Shown piece after piece: positions 1 to 9,332 of a DNA stretch of 43,932 nucleotides. The position numbers and the translations under genes were made by a program. The notes beneath the pieces are model-generated. The model did no database searches, was not told the DNA's origin, and saw only the letters and a list, made by a program, of their open reading frames with translations. The DNA lies in the NCBI GenBank assembly GCA_964610205.1, contig CAZSVI010000009.1:1-43932 (forward strand). Direction: 5' to 3'. Numbering within the stretch: the first letter of the stretch is position 1; each line of letters starts with the position of its first letter. This stretch comes from CAZSVI01 sp964610205 (GTDB lineage: Bacteria > Bacillota > Clostridia > DSM-8532).

Positions 1-36
1 AAGTGAACTCTTCAGCTAAAGCTGAACATCGGAACT
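1..36 (-). repeat. Copy of a dispersed hairpin repeat, cut by the window edge
   Basis: Read on the minus strand, this segment matches the end of the element at 12343-12376. Both contain GTTCC, then a GTTCA..TTTAGCTGAA palindrome, then GAG-TTCACT. The copies are in opposite orientation about 12.3 kb apart. It is probably the scar or end of a small mobile element; no transposase gene is visible beside it. Confidence 0.6.
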
Positions 37-49
37 TTTCTTTTGTCAT

Positions 50-69
50 ATGACAGGAGTCATTTTTTT
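50..69 (+). terminator. Small hairpin with T-run
   Basis: ATGAC-AGGA-GTCAT forms a 5-bp stem followed by six T residues. It would end transcription entering from the left, ahead of the exporter operon. The stem is short, so this is only a candidate. The rest of the 37-230 spacer holds no gene I can see. Confidence 0.4.
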
Positions 70-230
70 AATGACAGATTTTATGATATGAATGACTGTA
101 TCCATTTTCATATTTAATGTATTCTTATGTTAACCCGTTGTACATAACGGACCAAGCTCTGCCGATGTTTTTGATTCAACCGGTGCAACGAGTTATGTTA
201 GACAAATTGTGATATGAAAGGGGTCAGTTT

Positions 231-725
231 ATGAAAAGGTTTCTATTGGTTATGCTCACATTGTTTTTATGTGTCATCGCAGTCGGATGCAAAGGAGGAG
301 AATCCGGAGCCCGTGAAGTTTTGGAGGGATATCTTCAAAACCTTCAGGACCGAACTTTTGAAGCTGCCTATGACTGCCTGTCCGATTTCGACAAAACCAA
401 TATTACTTTGGAAGAGTTCACCGAATGGCGGGAGGTTTCGTCTGAAATACAGAGCATACAGAGTTACAGTATAGGTGCAAAAGTGGATAAGTTTAAAAAC
501 TATGAATATAAAGGCGCCCGGTATAACAAGGCTTATGGGTATCTGGTGGCACAAGAGCTGGACAAACATCAGGACATCAATTTAACAGGATATGATTCAA
601 AGGAATATCATATTATGGTGGGCCAACAGGATGGTGATTGGAAGATTGCCTTTTTGATCCTTGATCTGAAGTCGGTCACCGATCAATATAAACGCAAATT
701 GGAAGAAGTAAAGGCAGATCAATGA
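231..725 (+). CDS. Small lipoprotein opening an ABC exporter operon
   Basis: This 164-residue protein has a basic N-terminus, a hydrophobic stretch and a lipobox-like AVGC ending at Cys20, so it should be a membrane-anchored lipoprotein outside the cytoplasmic membrane. The mature part (about residues 25-160) has the general look of a small NTF2-like/DUF4878-type alpha+beta domain, with an early helix (AREVLEGYLQNLQDRTFEAAYDCL) and a late GDWKIAF strand. That fold call is an impression, not a firm match. The AAAGGGG ribosome site lies just before the ATG. Its stop overlaps the next start in an ATGA junction, so it is translationally coupled to the large permease. It may be an accessory or substrate-contact subunit of the exporter; its function is unknown. 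Confidence 0.7.
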   Translation: MKRFLLVMLTLFLCVIAVGCKGGESGAREVLEGYLQNLQDRTFEAAYDCLSDFDKTNITLEEFTEWREVSSEIQSIQSYSIGAKVDKFKNYEYKGARYNKAYGYLVAQELDKHQDINLTGYDSKEYHIMVGQQDGDWKIAFLILDLKSVTDQYKRKLEEVKADQ

Positions 726-3235
726 CCATTTTCCTGAAATACCTGTTGAAATGCCTGTGGCAGAATAAGTTCAGAACCAGCCTGATTCTGTGCGCTATCA
801 TTATTTCATCCGGAATGCTGTTTTCATCCCTGTCTGTTTCTTCCTCCCTGGTCCGGATTCAGATGGACACATGGCGGAGTACATATGGCTATTCCGATAT
901 CCTTGTTCAGGGGAACAGCTTTTCTCCCTCTCCATATTTTTACATGCAGGAAGCACTGCAATGGATGCCTTCAGCCGAATACATTGTGGGAGAAATATCC
1001 GGATTCGGTATTCTTGAGACACTTTCGGGAGAAGAAATTTTATGTTCGGTCAGGGGAATAGACTGGGATGACCTTAATGAAATTACGCCTGTACCTATGG
1101 TGGAGGATGCAGGAGTTCTCCCTTTTATGGGTGGGAAAACCATTCTGGGGAAAAACGTAACCGACCGTTATTCCATCAATGTTGGTGATATCCTGTATCT
1201 TACAATAAACGGTATCCGGCATTCTCTAAGGCTTAGTGGAATAGCCTCACCGAAAGGTTTTTTTGCTGGAGGTAACTACATAGTATCCGCGATAGTCCCA
1301 AAAGATCGTCTTGCATCGTATCTGGAAGTTCCGGGGCGGGTAGACAGAATATATATCAAACTCAAATCGCCGGAGCTGAAATACAGGCTGATTACTTTAT
1401 TATCCGTTCCTTATAAATATTATACGGTTAAAGAGTCTTTCAGTAAAAATGAAATAAAACGTCAGACCGACCAAATTGTTACACCAATCATGATAGTTAC
1501 AATCATATTAAGCTTTATGAGTATATATATCCTTTATTCGGCTTTTAAAGTCATTATGCTTGAGCGTCTTCCTGTTATTGGTACCTTCAGAAGTATTGGT
1601 GCGACAATTCACTCAACAAGGACAATTCTTTTGCTGGAAAGCATGTTTTATGGCGTGGCGGGCGGGTTTGCGGGCTGCGGGTTTGGTATTTTCCTGCTGT
1701 ATATTATGTCCATTGTTATTTCACGGTATGATATGAAGCTCCGGTTTTTTTTGCCTTCCTTCGATCCTGCTTATCTACTTCTTTCTTTTGCCGCCGCAGT
1801 ACTATTGTCACTGGCAGGCGCTATTGCCCCTGCGGTACGGATATCCCGGCTGCCGGTAAAAGAACTTGTTTTTCATTCTCCGACAGCAAGAAAAAACTAT
1901 AGAAAAATATTGATTCTGTTTGGTTTTGTATTGTTTTGCGTTTCCCTGAGTGCCTCTTCTTTAGTACCTGCTGAAATGGGAAAATGGGTCAGTATATCCG
2001 GCATACTCCTCTTTATGATTTCAATGGTTATTCTGATTCCCGTTATAGCCGGTGTATTCAGCCGTGTCATGGGCTGGTTTCTGCGGTTTCTGTTTCAGAA
2101 TGAAGGTCTGCTGGCTCTGGGACAGGTCAGAAGCAACAAAAACAGCTTAAACAATATTACGTTGATTACAATTGGTGTATCCAGTCTTTTTATGGTAATT
2201 ACCCTCAATGACGGAGAAATGCGGCAAATCATGGATTGCTATGACCGATGCCATTATGATATCCTCGTGCGGTTTTCCCAACCAAATAAAAACCTTAAAA
2301 ATATATTGACCGACTTACCCGATATCCAGGATGTTCTGGAAAACCAGGAACGCTCTGTGGTTTATCTGGAAGGATATGAAGAGCCGATATATTGCGTTCA
2401 GGGAATTTGTATAAAGGATTTTGAAAATTTCCACACGCTGTCCGTACCACAAGGACAGGGAGAGATTCTGAACCGTCTGGATGACGGAAGAATGATTCTA
2501 CTTTCGACCATTCTACGGGACAGATGGGATCTTAAGGAGGGGGACGCCTTAAGGCTGCTTCTTAGGGGAAGCCGGGGAAACACTATTTACAGAAATTACA
2601 CCGTTCTGGGTTTTTTTGATAATCTTTTTCCCGGCAGATGGAGCTATGCGTTAATATCAGAGGGCAATTTCAGGAGAGATATCGCATCAAATTCCCCGGG
2701 AACCTTTTATGTTAAAAGCAAGGATGATACCCGTGAGGCGGTTAACCGGCTGCAGTCGTTATTCGCGCATGAAAAGCCTTTCGTACAGACAGTAGAAGAA
2801 TTGATACAGGAAACCCTTGAGGTAAACCAACAGGTTTTTTCAATACTTAAGTTTTTTTCTGTAATTACCGCACTAACCGGTACTTTTGGTATTTTAAACA
2901 ACATGCTGATAAGCTTCATGGAGAGAAAAAGGACTCTGGCGATTTTACGATCCATAGGCATGAGCTTTTCCCGGATGGTAAAAATGCTTTTGGCAGAAGG
3001 CTTTGTATGCGGAATATTGGGAGGTTTGGCCGGAGTATCTTCAGGCCTTCTTGTCATGTTTAATATCATTCCCTATGTAATAAAAGCCATTGGTTCGGAA
3101 ACCCGCATTTATTATTCGGTTCCGGTATTAATCACTTGTTTCACAGGAGGGTTTCTGGTTCCATTACTGGCTTCACTTGGTCCTGTAATACGGCTTGGAA
3201 AAATAAATCTGGTTTCAACTGTTCAATATGAATAG
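722..3235 (+). CDS. Large ABC transporter permease with two FtsX domains
   Basis: This 837-residue membrane protein has the layout of the large MacB/FtsX-type permeases. There is an N-terminal transmembrane helix (about 10-35), an extracellular MacB-like domain, a first FtsX block (about 255-385), two more central helices (about 395-450), a second extracellular domain, and a second FtsX block (about 715-830) that repeats the ERLPVIGTFRSIGA-like motif as ERKRTLAILRSIGM. Such permeases are mechanotransmission machines that extrude lipids, peptides or lipoproteins. The start lies in an ATGA overlap with the lipoprotein gene, and its cognate ATPase follows immediately. The substrate cannot be read from the sequence. 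Confidence 0.88.
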   Translation: MTIFLKYLLKCLWQNKFRTSLILCAIIISSGMLFSSLSVSSSLVRIQMDTWRSTYGYSDILVQGNSFSPSPYFYMQEALQWMPSAEYIVGEISGFGILETLSGEEILCSVRGIDWDDLNEITPVPMVEDAGVLPFMGGKTILGKNVTDRYSINVGDILYLTINGIRHSLRLSGIASPKGFFAGGNYIVSAIVPKDRLASYLEVPGRVDRIYIKLKSPELKYRLITLLSVPYKYYTVKESFSKNEIKRQTDQIVTPIMIVTIILSFMSIYILYSAFKVIMLERLPVIGTFRSIGATIHSTRTILLLESMFYGVAGGFAGCGFGIFLLYIMSIVISRYDMKLRFFLPSFDPAYLLLSFAAAVLLSLAGAIAPAVRISRLPVKELVFHSPTARKNYRKILILFGFVLFCVSLSASSLVPAEMGKWVSISGILLFMISMVILIPVIAGVFSRVMGWFLRFLFQNEGLLALGQVRSNKNSLNNITLITIGVSSLFMVITLNDGEMRQIMDCYDRCHYDILVRFSQPNKNLKNILTDLPDIQDVLENQERSVVYLEGYEEPIYCVQGICIKDFENFHTLSVPQGQGEILNRLDDGRMILLSTILRDRWDLKEGDALRLLLRGSRGNTIYRNYTVLGFFDNLFPGRWSYALISEGNFRRDIASNSPGTFYVKSKDDTREAVNRLQSLFAHEKPFVQTVEELIQETLEVNQQVFSILKFFSVITALTGTFGILNNMLISFMERKRTLAILRSIGMSFSRMVKMLLAEGFVCGILGGLAGVSSGLLVMFNIIPYVIKAIGSETRIYYSVPVLITCFTGGFLVPLLASLGPVIRLGKINLVSTVQYE

Positions 3236-3260
3236 CCTGAGGAAAGCGGGGAGAAGATTC

Positions 3261-3935
3261 ATGACTACCATGATCAAGGCAGATAATTTATGTAAAACAT
3301 ATATTGTGGGCGTTAATTCGGTTGAAGTTTTAAAGAATATTTCTATTGAGATATACAAGGGGGAGTTTGTTTCGGTAATGGGCCACTCCGGTTCCGGGAA
3401 GAGTACTCTTCTTTACCTGTTGGGTGCTCTTGATAAAGCATCTTCAGGACGGATATGGATTGACGGCAAAGAGATAACAACCCTTCGGGACAGGGAGGAA
3501 AGCCGCCTAAGACGGCGGAAAATCGGGTTTGTCTTCCAGTTTTACAACCTTGTACCCAATATGACCGTAGAGGAGAATATTCTGCTTCCTGTTTTACTGG
3601 ACGGGAAAAAGGGGAAATCCTGCTCAGCAAAGGTCAAGGAACTGCTATTCTGTGTCGGTCTTGAAAACAGACGCAGACATACTCCCCGTGAATTATCAGG
3701 GGGTGAACAGCAACGGGTTGCCATTGCCCGGGCTCTTATCAATGATCCGGAGATCATTCTGGCCGATGAGCCTATCGGAAATCTGGATTCAAAAACCGGA
3801 ATGGGCATATTGGAGCTTTTGTCGGGCATTAATCGTGACCGAAATAAAACCATCATCATGGTTACCCATTCACAGGAATCCACCCTATATACGCAAAGGG
3901 TTATCCGATTGAAAGACGGGGAAGTGGTAGAGTAG
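3261..3935 (+). CDS. ABC transporter ATPase, LolD/MacB type
   Basis: The ATP-binding subunit paired with the large permease. Walker A is GHSGSGKS (about residues 41-48), the Q-loop is FVFQFYN, the signature is LSGGE (145-149) followed by QQRVAIARAL, and Walker B is IILADE (165-170). An H-loop histidine is present in MVTHS. I chose the ATG at 3261, not the upstream ATG at 3228, because GGGGAG lies at 3248-3253 with proper spacing and the family normally begins close to this point. The gene follows the permease within 26 bases and is followed at once by the adaptor gene. The match to MacB/LolD-class ATPases is clear from the motifs. Confidence 0.93.
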   Translation: MTTMIKADNLCKTYIVGVNSVEVLKNISIEIYKGEFVSVMGHSGSGKSTLLYLLGALDKASSGRIWIDGKEITTLRDREESRLRRRKIGFVFQFYNLVPNMTVEENILLPVLLDGKKGKSCSAKVKELLFCVGLENRRRHTPRELSGGEQQRVAIARALINDPEIILADEPIGNLDSKTGMGILELLSGINRDRNKTIIMVTHSQESTLYTQRVIRLKDGEVVE

Positions 3936-3948
3936 ATTGGAGGTTGTT

Positions 3949-5001
3949 ATGAGAATAAGTATATTTATTTTAATGTTTCTATTAATATTAATAACCTGTG
4001 CTTGTCAGGATCAAGCGGCACCTGTACCGGTTCTGGTACAGGACAGCGGCAGTCGGGATATTGAAGCCTTCGGAACGGTGAGTATTCAAAAAGAACAGGC
4101 GCTTTCCCTGGATTTTCCGGTAAAAATCACATCTATCAATGTAAGCGAAGGGCAACTGGTGGAAATGGGCCAAAGTTTGGCAACCCTTGATTTTGGATTG
4201 TGGGAAGAAGAAAAAAACAATATAGTTCAGGAAATGGCACTTTTAAAAAAAGAAATAACCCTGCTTCAAAACCAGGTGAAGGAAAAGGAATCTGCGCTGG
4301 AACAAAGGGTTTCCCCTGACATACAAAGGCTTCTGTTCCTTATTCAGGCTCAGGAAAGCAAACGGGAGGATTTATACAAGGAATATACCCACCGGATGGA
4401 ATTGGTAAAGTCTGGGAGTTATCCGGCACAGACACTGCAGGAGATGGAGAGCAGCATAAAGGAGCTTGATATGGAGCTCAAAAGCCTTGAGTTTTCTGTT
4501 AAAAGTCAGGAATATCAGCTTAAATCCGAAGTAGACAGGCTGAAAGAAACACTGTACACAAGCAGGATGAAGTTTGAGCCCCTCGAATATAAGCTGGTTA
4601 AGCTGAATGACCTGGTAAACCGGCCCTGTATTCAGGATGGGCATCTTATCAGTATAATTGAGAAAGGCCTTGTCGGTGAAATCAGATGTATTCAGGGAAG
4701 CACAATTCCCGCCTCTCAACCTATTTTTATTCTTCAGGATTTGAATTCATTAACGATTATAGCAGAGGTTAACGAACAGTTTATAGACCGTGTTGTACAG
4801 GGAAGCAAGGCTTATGTCATTCCCGATGCAAACAGGGAGTATGAATTTCGGGAAAGGGTTACTTTTATTTCTTCCAGGGCAATTCATAGAAGCGGAGAAA
4901 CAATCATTCCCGTGCATATTACACTGAATCAGGGGAATACCTTTCTAAAACCCGGATATAATGTCCAAATCTACATTGAGTCAGCCGGAGATGGTTCCTG
5001 A
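3949..5001 (+). CDS. HlyD/MacA-type membrane fusion (adaptor) lipoprotein
   Basis: About 350 residues. The N-terminus is hydrophobic and ends in TCAC, so lipidation at Cys19 is likely. A first half-lipoyl segment (SINVSEGQLVEMGQSLATLDF) is followed by a long charged coiled coil (about residues 80-205), a second half-lipoyl segment (GEIRCIQGSTIPASQPIFIL), and a beta-barrel region near the end (NEQFIDRVVQGSKAYVIP). This is the order of periplasmic adaptor proteins of the MacA/DevB/YknX type. The start was set at the ATG at 3949 because GGAGG at 3939-3943 precedes it. It sits between two permease/ATPase pairs and may serve either or both. Confidence 0.85.
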   Translation: MRISIFILMFLLILITCACQDQAAPVPVLVQDSGSRDIEAFGTVSIQKEQALSLDFPVKITSINVSEGQLVEMGQSLATLDFGLWEEEKNNIVQEMALLKKEITLLQNQVKEKESALEQRVSPDIQRLLFLIQAQESKREDLYKEYTHRMELVKSGSYPAQTLQEMESSIKELDMELKSLEFSVKSQEYQLKSEVDRLKETLYTSRMKFEPLEYKLVKLNDLVNRPCIQDGHLISIIEKGLVGEIRCIQGSTIPASQPIFILQDLNSLTIIAEVNEQFIDRVVQGSKAYVIPDANREYEFRERVTFISSRAIHRSGETIIPVHITLNQGNTFLKPGYNVQIYIESAGDGS

Positions 5002-5093
5002 CCTGGAAGCAGGGAAACGGTTCCTCAAAACGATCATTGAATGCGGTTGACTCATCTGCAGAGATGGTTTATTCTGAAAATGTGGAGGGTGTT

Positions 5094-6233
5094 ATGAAGC
5101 CGCTTTCTGTTTTTAAATACTACATAAATAACCGAAAACGTTTTTTTGCGGTTTTTACCGCTGTATTCGCCAGTGTTTTTCTGCTGTATGCCATACAGAT
5201 GCTGGTTGATTCCACTTTCCATACTACCGAACTGGCCTATGTGGAACCTCAGAAATACTATACCAGTATAACTCCTAAAGGAGCTTTGATTGATCCGGAA
5301 CTTGTGGACAGTATAAGACGGTGGGATTGTGTGAACCGGGTTATTCCATGGGTTTTTCAGTATATTAATTATAATTGTATCATTAGTGGTGAAACCGGAA
5401 CAAGAGTATTCACGGTATACACATCCAATATGTCCGAACTGATGTCTCTTCTTAATGTCAGGTTAACCGAGGGACGCCTTCCAAATCCCGATAGCAAGGA
5501 AATTGCCGTACACCATCTATTGGCTAAAAACAAGGGAATATCGGTTGGTGATAGCATTGGAAGCCATATTGACAGGAATGAAGCTCTGAAAGGAAATTAT
5601 CGGATTGTAGGCTTGCTGGATGGAAAATCCATTGTATCTTTCACCTGCATTGAGAAGTGGATGGAAGATAATGAAGTGTATGATCCTTTCAGGTTTGGAA
5701 TCATAATTCTACCGGCAAAGGGACGTATGCAGGAGATGAACAAACGGCTGGAGTATCTGCCGCTTATGGATCTTGAACTCAGAACAACGGATATCGTTAA
5801 GGATAATTCTTATCAATCAACAAAAGGCTTTATAATGATATTGAACGTGATTAATCTTGTAGTCATATTGATTGTTTCTTTATGCGTCGGTTTTCTGACC
5901 TATATTTATATGTATCAGCGACGTCGTGAATTCGGCCTGCTGAATGCCATGGGATACACACGGCAGGAGGTGCTGCTCCGGTCTTGCCTTGAAATAAGCA
6001 TACTTTGCTTTATAGGTTTTTTGTGCGGAGTTTTGGCTGCTGTTTTGTTTGGAGCAATCATCGATGGGCTGCTTTTTTCTCCACGGGGGCAAATCATACG
6101 CTTATGGAATCTGTCCTTTTTTATAAAGACTGTGTGTGTTCCCCTCTTTGCCGCACTGTTTAGCATTATACCTGTCTGGCGTCTTCTTGCCGGTTTGGAT
6201 CCTGTCTCCATCCTGGAAGGCGGTGATGAATAA
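5094..6233 (+). CDS. Small FtsX-domain ABC permease (DevC/MacB-like)
   Basis: About 379 residues with one N-terminal transmembrane helix (YINNRKRFFAVFTAVFASVFLLYAI), an extracellular MacB-type domain, and three C-terminal helices containing a typical FtsX motif (YQRRREFGLLNAMGYTRQEV). This four-helix plan matches MacB and DevC permeases, unlike the duplicated permease upstream. The start at 5094 is preceded by GGAGGG; an upstream in-frame TTG at 5037 lacks a good site. The stop overlaps the next start as TAATG, so permease and ATPase should be translated in a coupled way. Together with the adaptor at 3949 it forms a DevB-DevC-DevA-like set. Confidence 0.85.
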   Translation: MKPLSVFKYYINNRKRFFAVFTAVFASVFLLYAIQMLVDSTFHTTELAYVEPQKYYTSITPKGALIDPELVDSIRRWDCVNRVIPWVFQYINYNCIISGETGTRVFTVYTSNMSELMSLLNVRLTEGRLPNPDSKEIAVHHLLAKNKGISVGDSIGSHIDRNEALKGNYRIVGLLDGKSIVSFTCIEKWMEDNEVYDPFRFGIIILPAKGRMQEMNKRLEYLPLMDLELRTTDIVKDNSYQSTKGFIMILNVINLVVILIVSLCVGFLTYIYMYQRRREFGLLNAMGYTRQEVLLRSCLEISILCFIGFLCGVLAAVLFGAIIDGLLFSPRGQIIRLWNLSFFIKTVCVPLFAALFSIIPVWRLLAGLDPVSILEGGDE

Positions 6234-6877
6234 TGCGTATTGACGGACGTTGCCTTGGTCTGGTATATGGCAGGGAAGAGAAAACAACATGCCTCAAAGA
6301 TGTCAGTATTTCCGTTAAGCCTGGAGAAATGACGGTTATCCAGGGTCCTTCAGGCAGCGGTAAAAGCTCCCTGATATATTTGCTTTCAGGGCTTCGGATT
6401 CCAACTTCGGGTACGGTTTATATCAATGATGTTGATCTGGAATCTTATTCACCTTATGAAAAAGATGTTTTACGCAAGGAGAAGTTCGGTTTTGTTTTTC
6501 AAAGGCTCTTTTTGCTGAACTATTTGTCGGCTCTTGAAAATGTTATGATTGGTATCCATCACAAGGTTACAGATTCAAAGCAGTTCGCATTATCTCTACT
6601 AAAAAAGCTGGGGATTTTACACCTTGCCGACAAAAAACCGCCGTATCTCTCACAGGGTCAGCGTCAGAGAATAGCAATCGCAAGAGCCCTGGCAAATACA
6701 CCCGAAGTCATTTTCGCAGACGAACCGACTGCGGCATTAGATCATGAAAACGCTCTGGATGTTATGAATGTATTACATGAATGTAAAAATCACGCTTCTA
6801 TTTTAGTGGTAACCCATGACATCTCTATCCTCGAAAAAGCGGAGAAGGTATTAACCCTTAAGGATGGAAAGCTGTAA
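6233..6877 (+). CDS. ABC transporter ATPase, DevA/LolD type
   Basis: This 214-residue ATPase is the last gene of the exporter operon. Walker A is GPSGSGKS (residues 38-45), the Q-loop is FVFQRL, Walker B is VIFADE (159-164) and the H-loop is VVTHD. The signature reads LSQGQ (139-143), where the consensus is LSGGQ, a variation at the second glycine that is tolerated in some family members. It overlaps the permease stop by one base, showing tight coupling. A weak hairpin (GGGTAT..ATACCC, 6922-6937) without a T-run follows; no convincing terminator is visible. Confidence 0.92.
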   Translation: MRIDGRCLGLVYGREEKTTCLKDVSISVKPGEMTVIQGPSGSGKSSLIYLLSGLRIPTSGTVYINDVDLESYSPYEKDVLRKEKFGFVFQRLFLLNYLSALENVMIGIHHKVTDSKQFALSLLKKLGILHLADKKPPYLSQGQRQRIAIARALANTPEVIFADEPTAALDHENALDVMNVLHECKNHASILVVTHDISILEKAEKVLTLKDGKL

Positions 6878-7125
6878 GGAACAGGTGACGGTGTGCTAAT
6901 ATTATTATGTTTCACAGTTTTGGGTATAAAGATACCCGGTTGTACAATTCTATAAAACCGAATAGCATATCCGGATATTCTCTGTACAAATACCACTGAA
7001 GTCTGTTATTAGGTTCTTGAGAAAATATACATCTGATAATATAAATAATAATAAATTCATTTTTACGGATATAAAAATGTTTTATTTGGGTTTGTTAATT
7101 TTTTGGCAAAAACTTATCTAAATTA

Positions 7126-7154
7126 TTGCAAAGACATCCTAATTACGTTATAAT
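7126..7154 (+). promoter_or_regulatory. Sigma-A-type promoter for the transcarboxylase genes
   Basis: TTGCAA (7126-7131) and TATAAT (7149-7154) are separated by 17 bases, close to the vegetative consensus. They lie about 130 bases before the carboxyltransferase start. The spacer 6878-7286 is AT-rich and otherwise shows no gene. Confidence 0.65.
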
Positions 7155-7286
7155 TCTAAATAATTGCAGTCAATATAGAGTAAAATAGCGGTAATATGGT
7201 CTATGCATCAGAATATACAGAAATTTACATTTAGGCTGTTCTTAATTGTTGAAAAGCAAAATTTTAAAATTATGAGGTGGGGTAAT

Positions 7287-8837
7287 ATGGATACAATGGA
7301 TAAAATTAACGACCTTAACGTCAGGATACAAAAAGCATCTCTGGGCGGTGGGAAGGATCGTATTGAAAAGCAGCATGCCGCCGGTAAAAAGACCGCCAGA
7401 GAAAGAATTCTAATGCTGATGGATCCTGACAGTTTCATTGAAGTTGATGCATTTGTTGAAACCAGAAGTATTGAATTTGGCATGCAGAAGAAAAAGATTC
7501 CGGGTGATGGTGTTATTACCGGTTACGGTACTGTCAATGGCCGTCTTGTGTATGTTTCATCCCAGGATTTCACTGTTATTGGCGGATCCCTCGGCGAAAT
7601 GCATGCTAAGAAAATTACAAAGGTTATGGATATGGCTGTTAAGATGGGCGCTCCTTTCATAAGCATTAACGATTCAGGCGGAGCTCGAATAGAAGAAGGA
7701 ATTGATGCACTAAGCGGTTTCGGAGATATATTTTTCAGAAACACCATTGCATCCGGAGTTATTCCTCAGATTTCAGTTATTATGGGACCCTGTGCGGGTG
7801 GAGCGGTATATTCTCCGGCAATTACAGACTTTGTGTTTATGGTTGAAAAAACAAGTCATATGTTTATAACCGGTCCGTCGGTTATTAAAGCGGTAACCGG
7901 AGAGGATGTTACATTTGATGAATTGGGCGGGGCCGGCGCACATAATGCAATCAGCGGTGTAGCCCATTTCAGGAGTATTTCCGAGGATGAGTGTTTTAAA
8001 GATATAAAAAGGCTTTTAAGCTTCCTGCCCGACAATAATCTTTCAGACAGTGAATTAAATGATTGTACCGATGACTTAAACCGTGTGTCGGCGGAATTGA
8101 ATCAGATTATTCCGGACGGGCCGAACAAACCATACAATATGAAGCAAATAATTGCAATTATTGTTGATAATGGAAACTTTCTTGAAGTTCAGGAGGAGTT
8201 TGCGAGAAGTATCATTATCGGGTTTGGACGCGTAAATGGCAGGACAATTGGGATTATTGCCAATCAGCCGCAGGTTAACGCCGGGGTGTTGGATGTGAAT
8301 TCCTCAGACAAGGCAGCCCGCTTTGTCAGGTTCTGTGATTCCTTTAATGTTCCGGTGGTGACTTTTACCGATGTGCCGGGCTATTTGCCGGGTGTTGAGC
8401 AGGAGCATACCGGAATTATCCGGCATGGTGCTAAACTGCTTTATGCTTTTTCGGAGGCAACCGTTCCTAAAATAAACGTAATTGTGCGAAAAGCTTATGG
8501 TGGTGCATATATAGCAATGAACAGCAAGCATCTCGGAGCTGATATGGTATTTGCATGGCCTTCTGCCGAAATTGCGGTTATGGGTGCGGATGGTGCGGCA
8601 AACATTATTTTCAGAAAGGATATTGCAGAATCACAAGATCCGATTACATTCCGTGTCGAGAAAATAGAAGAATACAGGAATAAGTTTTCAAATCCATATA
8701 TTGCGGCTTCAAGAGGCTATGTTGATGATATTATTGAACCGTCAACAACCAGGGCCAGAATTGCCGGAGCACTTGAGATGCTGACAAGCAAAAGGGAAGC
8801 AAGGCCTGCAAAAAAACATGGAAATATCCCACTGTAA
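7287..8837 (+). CDS. Carboxyltransferase 12S-type subunit (MmdA/PccB family)
   Basis: About 516 residues in the acyl-CoA carboxyltransferase family. It transfers a carboxyl group between biotin and an acyl-CoA, normally methylmalonyl-CoA/propionyl-CoA. Both crotonase-like halves are visible. The N-terminal half has GGARIEEG and GPCAGGAVYSPAITDF; the C-terminal half has VPGYLPGVEQEHTGIIRHGAKLLYA, KAYGGAYIAMNSKHLGAD and NPYIAASRGYVDDIIEP. Length is typical. I set the start at the ATG at 7287, preceded by GAGGTGGGG; the longer frame from 7203 has no ribosome site. A biotin carrier and a 5S subunit follow, but no biotin carboxylase and no membrane decarboxylase subunit. The set therefore looks like a soluble transcarboxylase, not a sodium pump; this is inference. 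Confidence 0.93.
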   Translation: MDTMDKINDLNVRIQKASLGGGKDRIEKQHAAGKKTARERILMLMDPDSFIEVDAFVETRSIEFGMQKKKIPGDGVITGYGTVNGRLVYVSSQDFTVIGGSLGEMHAKKITKVMDMAVKMGAPFISINDSGGARIEEGIDALSGFGDIFFRNTIASGVIPQISVIMGPCAGGAVYSPAITDFVFMVEKTSHMFITGPSVIKAVTGEDVTFDELGGAGAHNAISGVAHFRSISEDECFKDIKRLLSFLPDNNLSDSELNDCTDDLNRVSAELNQIIPDGPNKPYNMKQIIAIIVDNGNFLEVQEEFARSIIIGFGRVNGRTIGIIANQPQVNAGVLDVNSSDKAARFVRFCDSFNVPVVTFTDVPGYLPGVEQEHTGIIRHGAKLLYAFSEATVPKINVIVRKAYGGAYIAMNSKHLGADMVFAWPSAEIAVMGADGAANIIFRKDIAESQDPITFRVEKIEEYRNKFSNPYIAASRGYVDDIIEPSTTRARIAGALEMLTSKREARPAKKHGNIPL

Positions 8838-8904
8838 AAGCATTCTTTAAAATATGAGTAGAAAGTATAGTAATTGAAAATATGTAATGGAGGTATATAC
8901 TATT

Positions 8905-9294
8905 ATGAGAAAATTTGTTATAAACGTAAATGGAAATCAGTATGAAGTCGAGGTTGAAGAAGTGGGGGGAACCGAAGCAACAGTTCAACCGGCAGTCTCA
9001 GCAGCCCCTGCAACAACCGTAAAGGCCGCTGACCCGGAACCGAAACCGGTTGCACCGAAACCTGCCGCATCGGCGGGAGCGGTAAAAGTAGCGGCGCCGA
9101 TGCCTGGAACCATATTGGATATAAAGGTCAATACAGGTGACGCAGTTAGAAAAGGTGATGTTCTTGCTATTCTTGAAGCCATGAAAATGGAAAACGAAAT
9201 TGTATCTCCGCAGGATGGAAGCATTGCTTCTGTAAATGTTACCAAGGGTGCGTCTGTGAACAGCGGTGACCTGATAGTTTCCATCAACGGATAG
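8905..9294 (+). CDS. Biotin carboxyl carrier protein (1.3S-type subunit)
   Basis: About 129 residues. The N-terminal part is followed by a flexible Ala/Pro-rich linker (residues 28-58) and a biotinyl domain whose EAMKM motif places the biotinylated lysine at residue 94. The partner half of the domain, GASVNSGDLIVSI, ends the protein. The start is the ATG at 8905 after GGAGG (8889-8893). It shuttles carboxyl groups between the 12S subunit upstream and the 5S subunit downstream. Its position between those two genes supports a three-part transcarboxylase or decarboxylase. Confidence 0.93.
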   Translation: MRKFVINVNGNQYEVEVEEVGGTEATVQPAVSAAPATTVKAADPEPKPVAPKPAASAGAVKVAAPMPGTILDIKVNTGDAVRKGDVLAILEAMKMENEIVSPQDGSIASVNVTKGASVNSGDLIVSING

Positions 9295-9332
9295 TGAACT
9301 AAAAAATCTACAGAAAAGGAGGCTAATACGCC

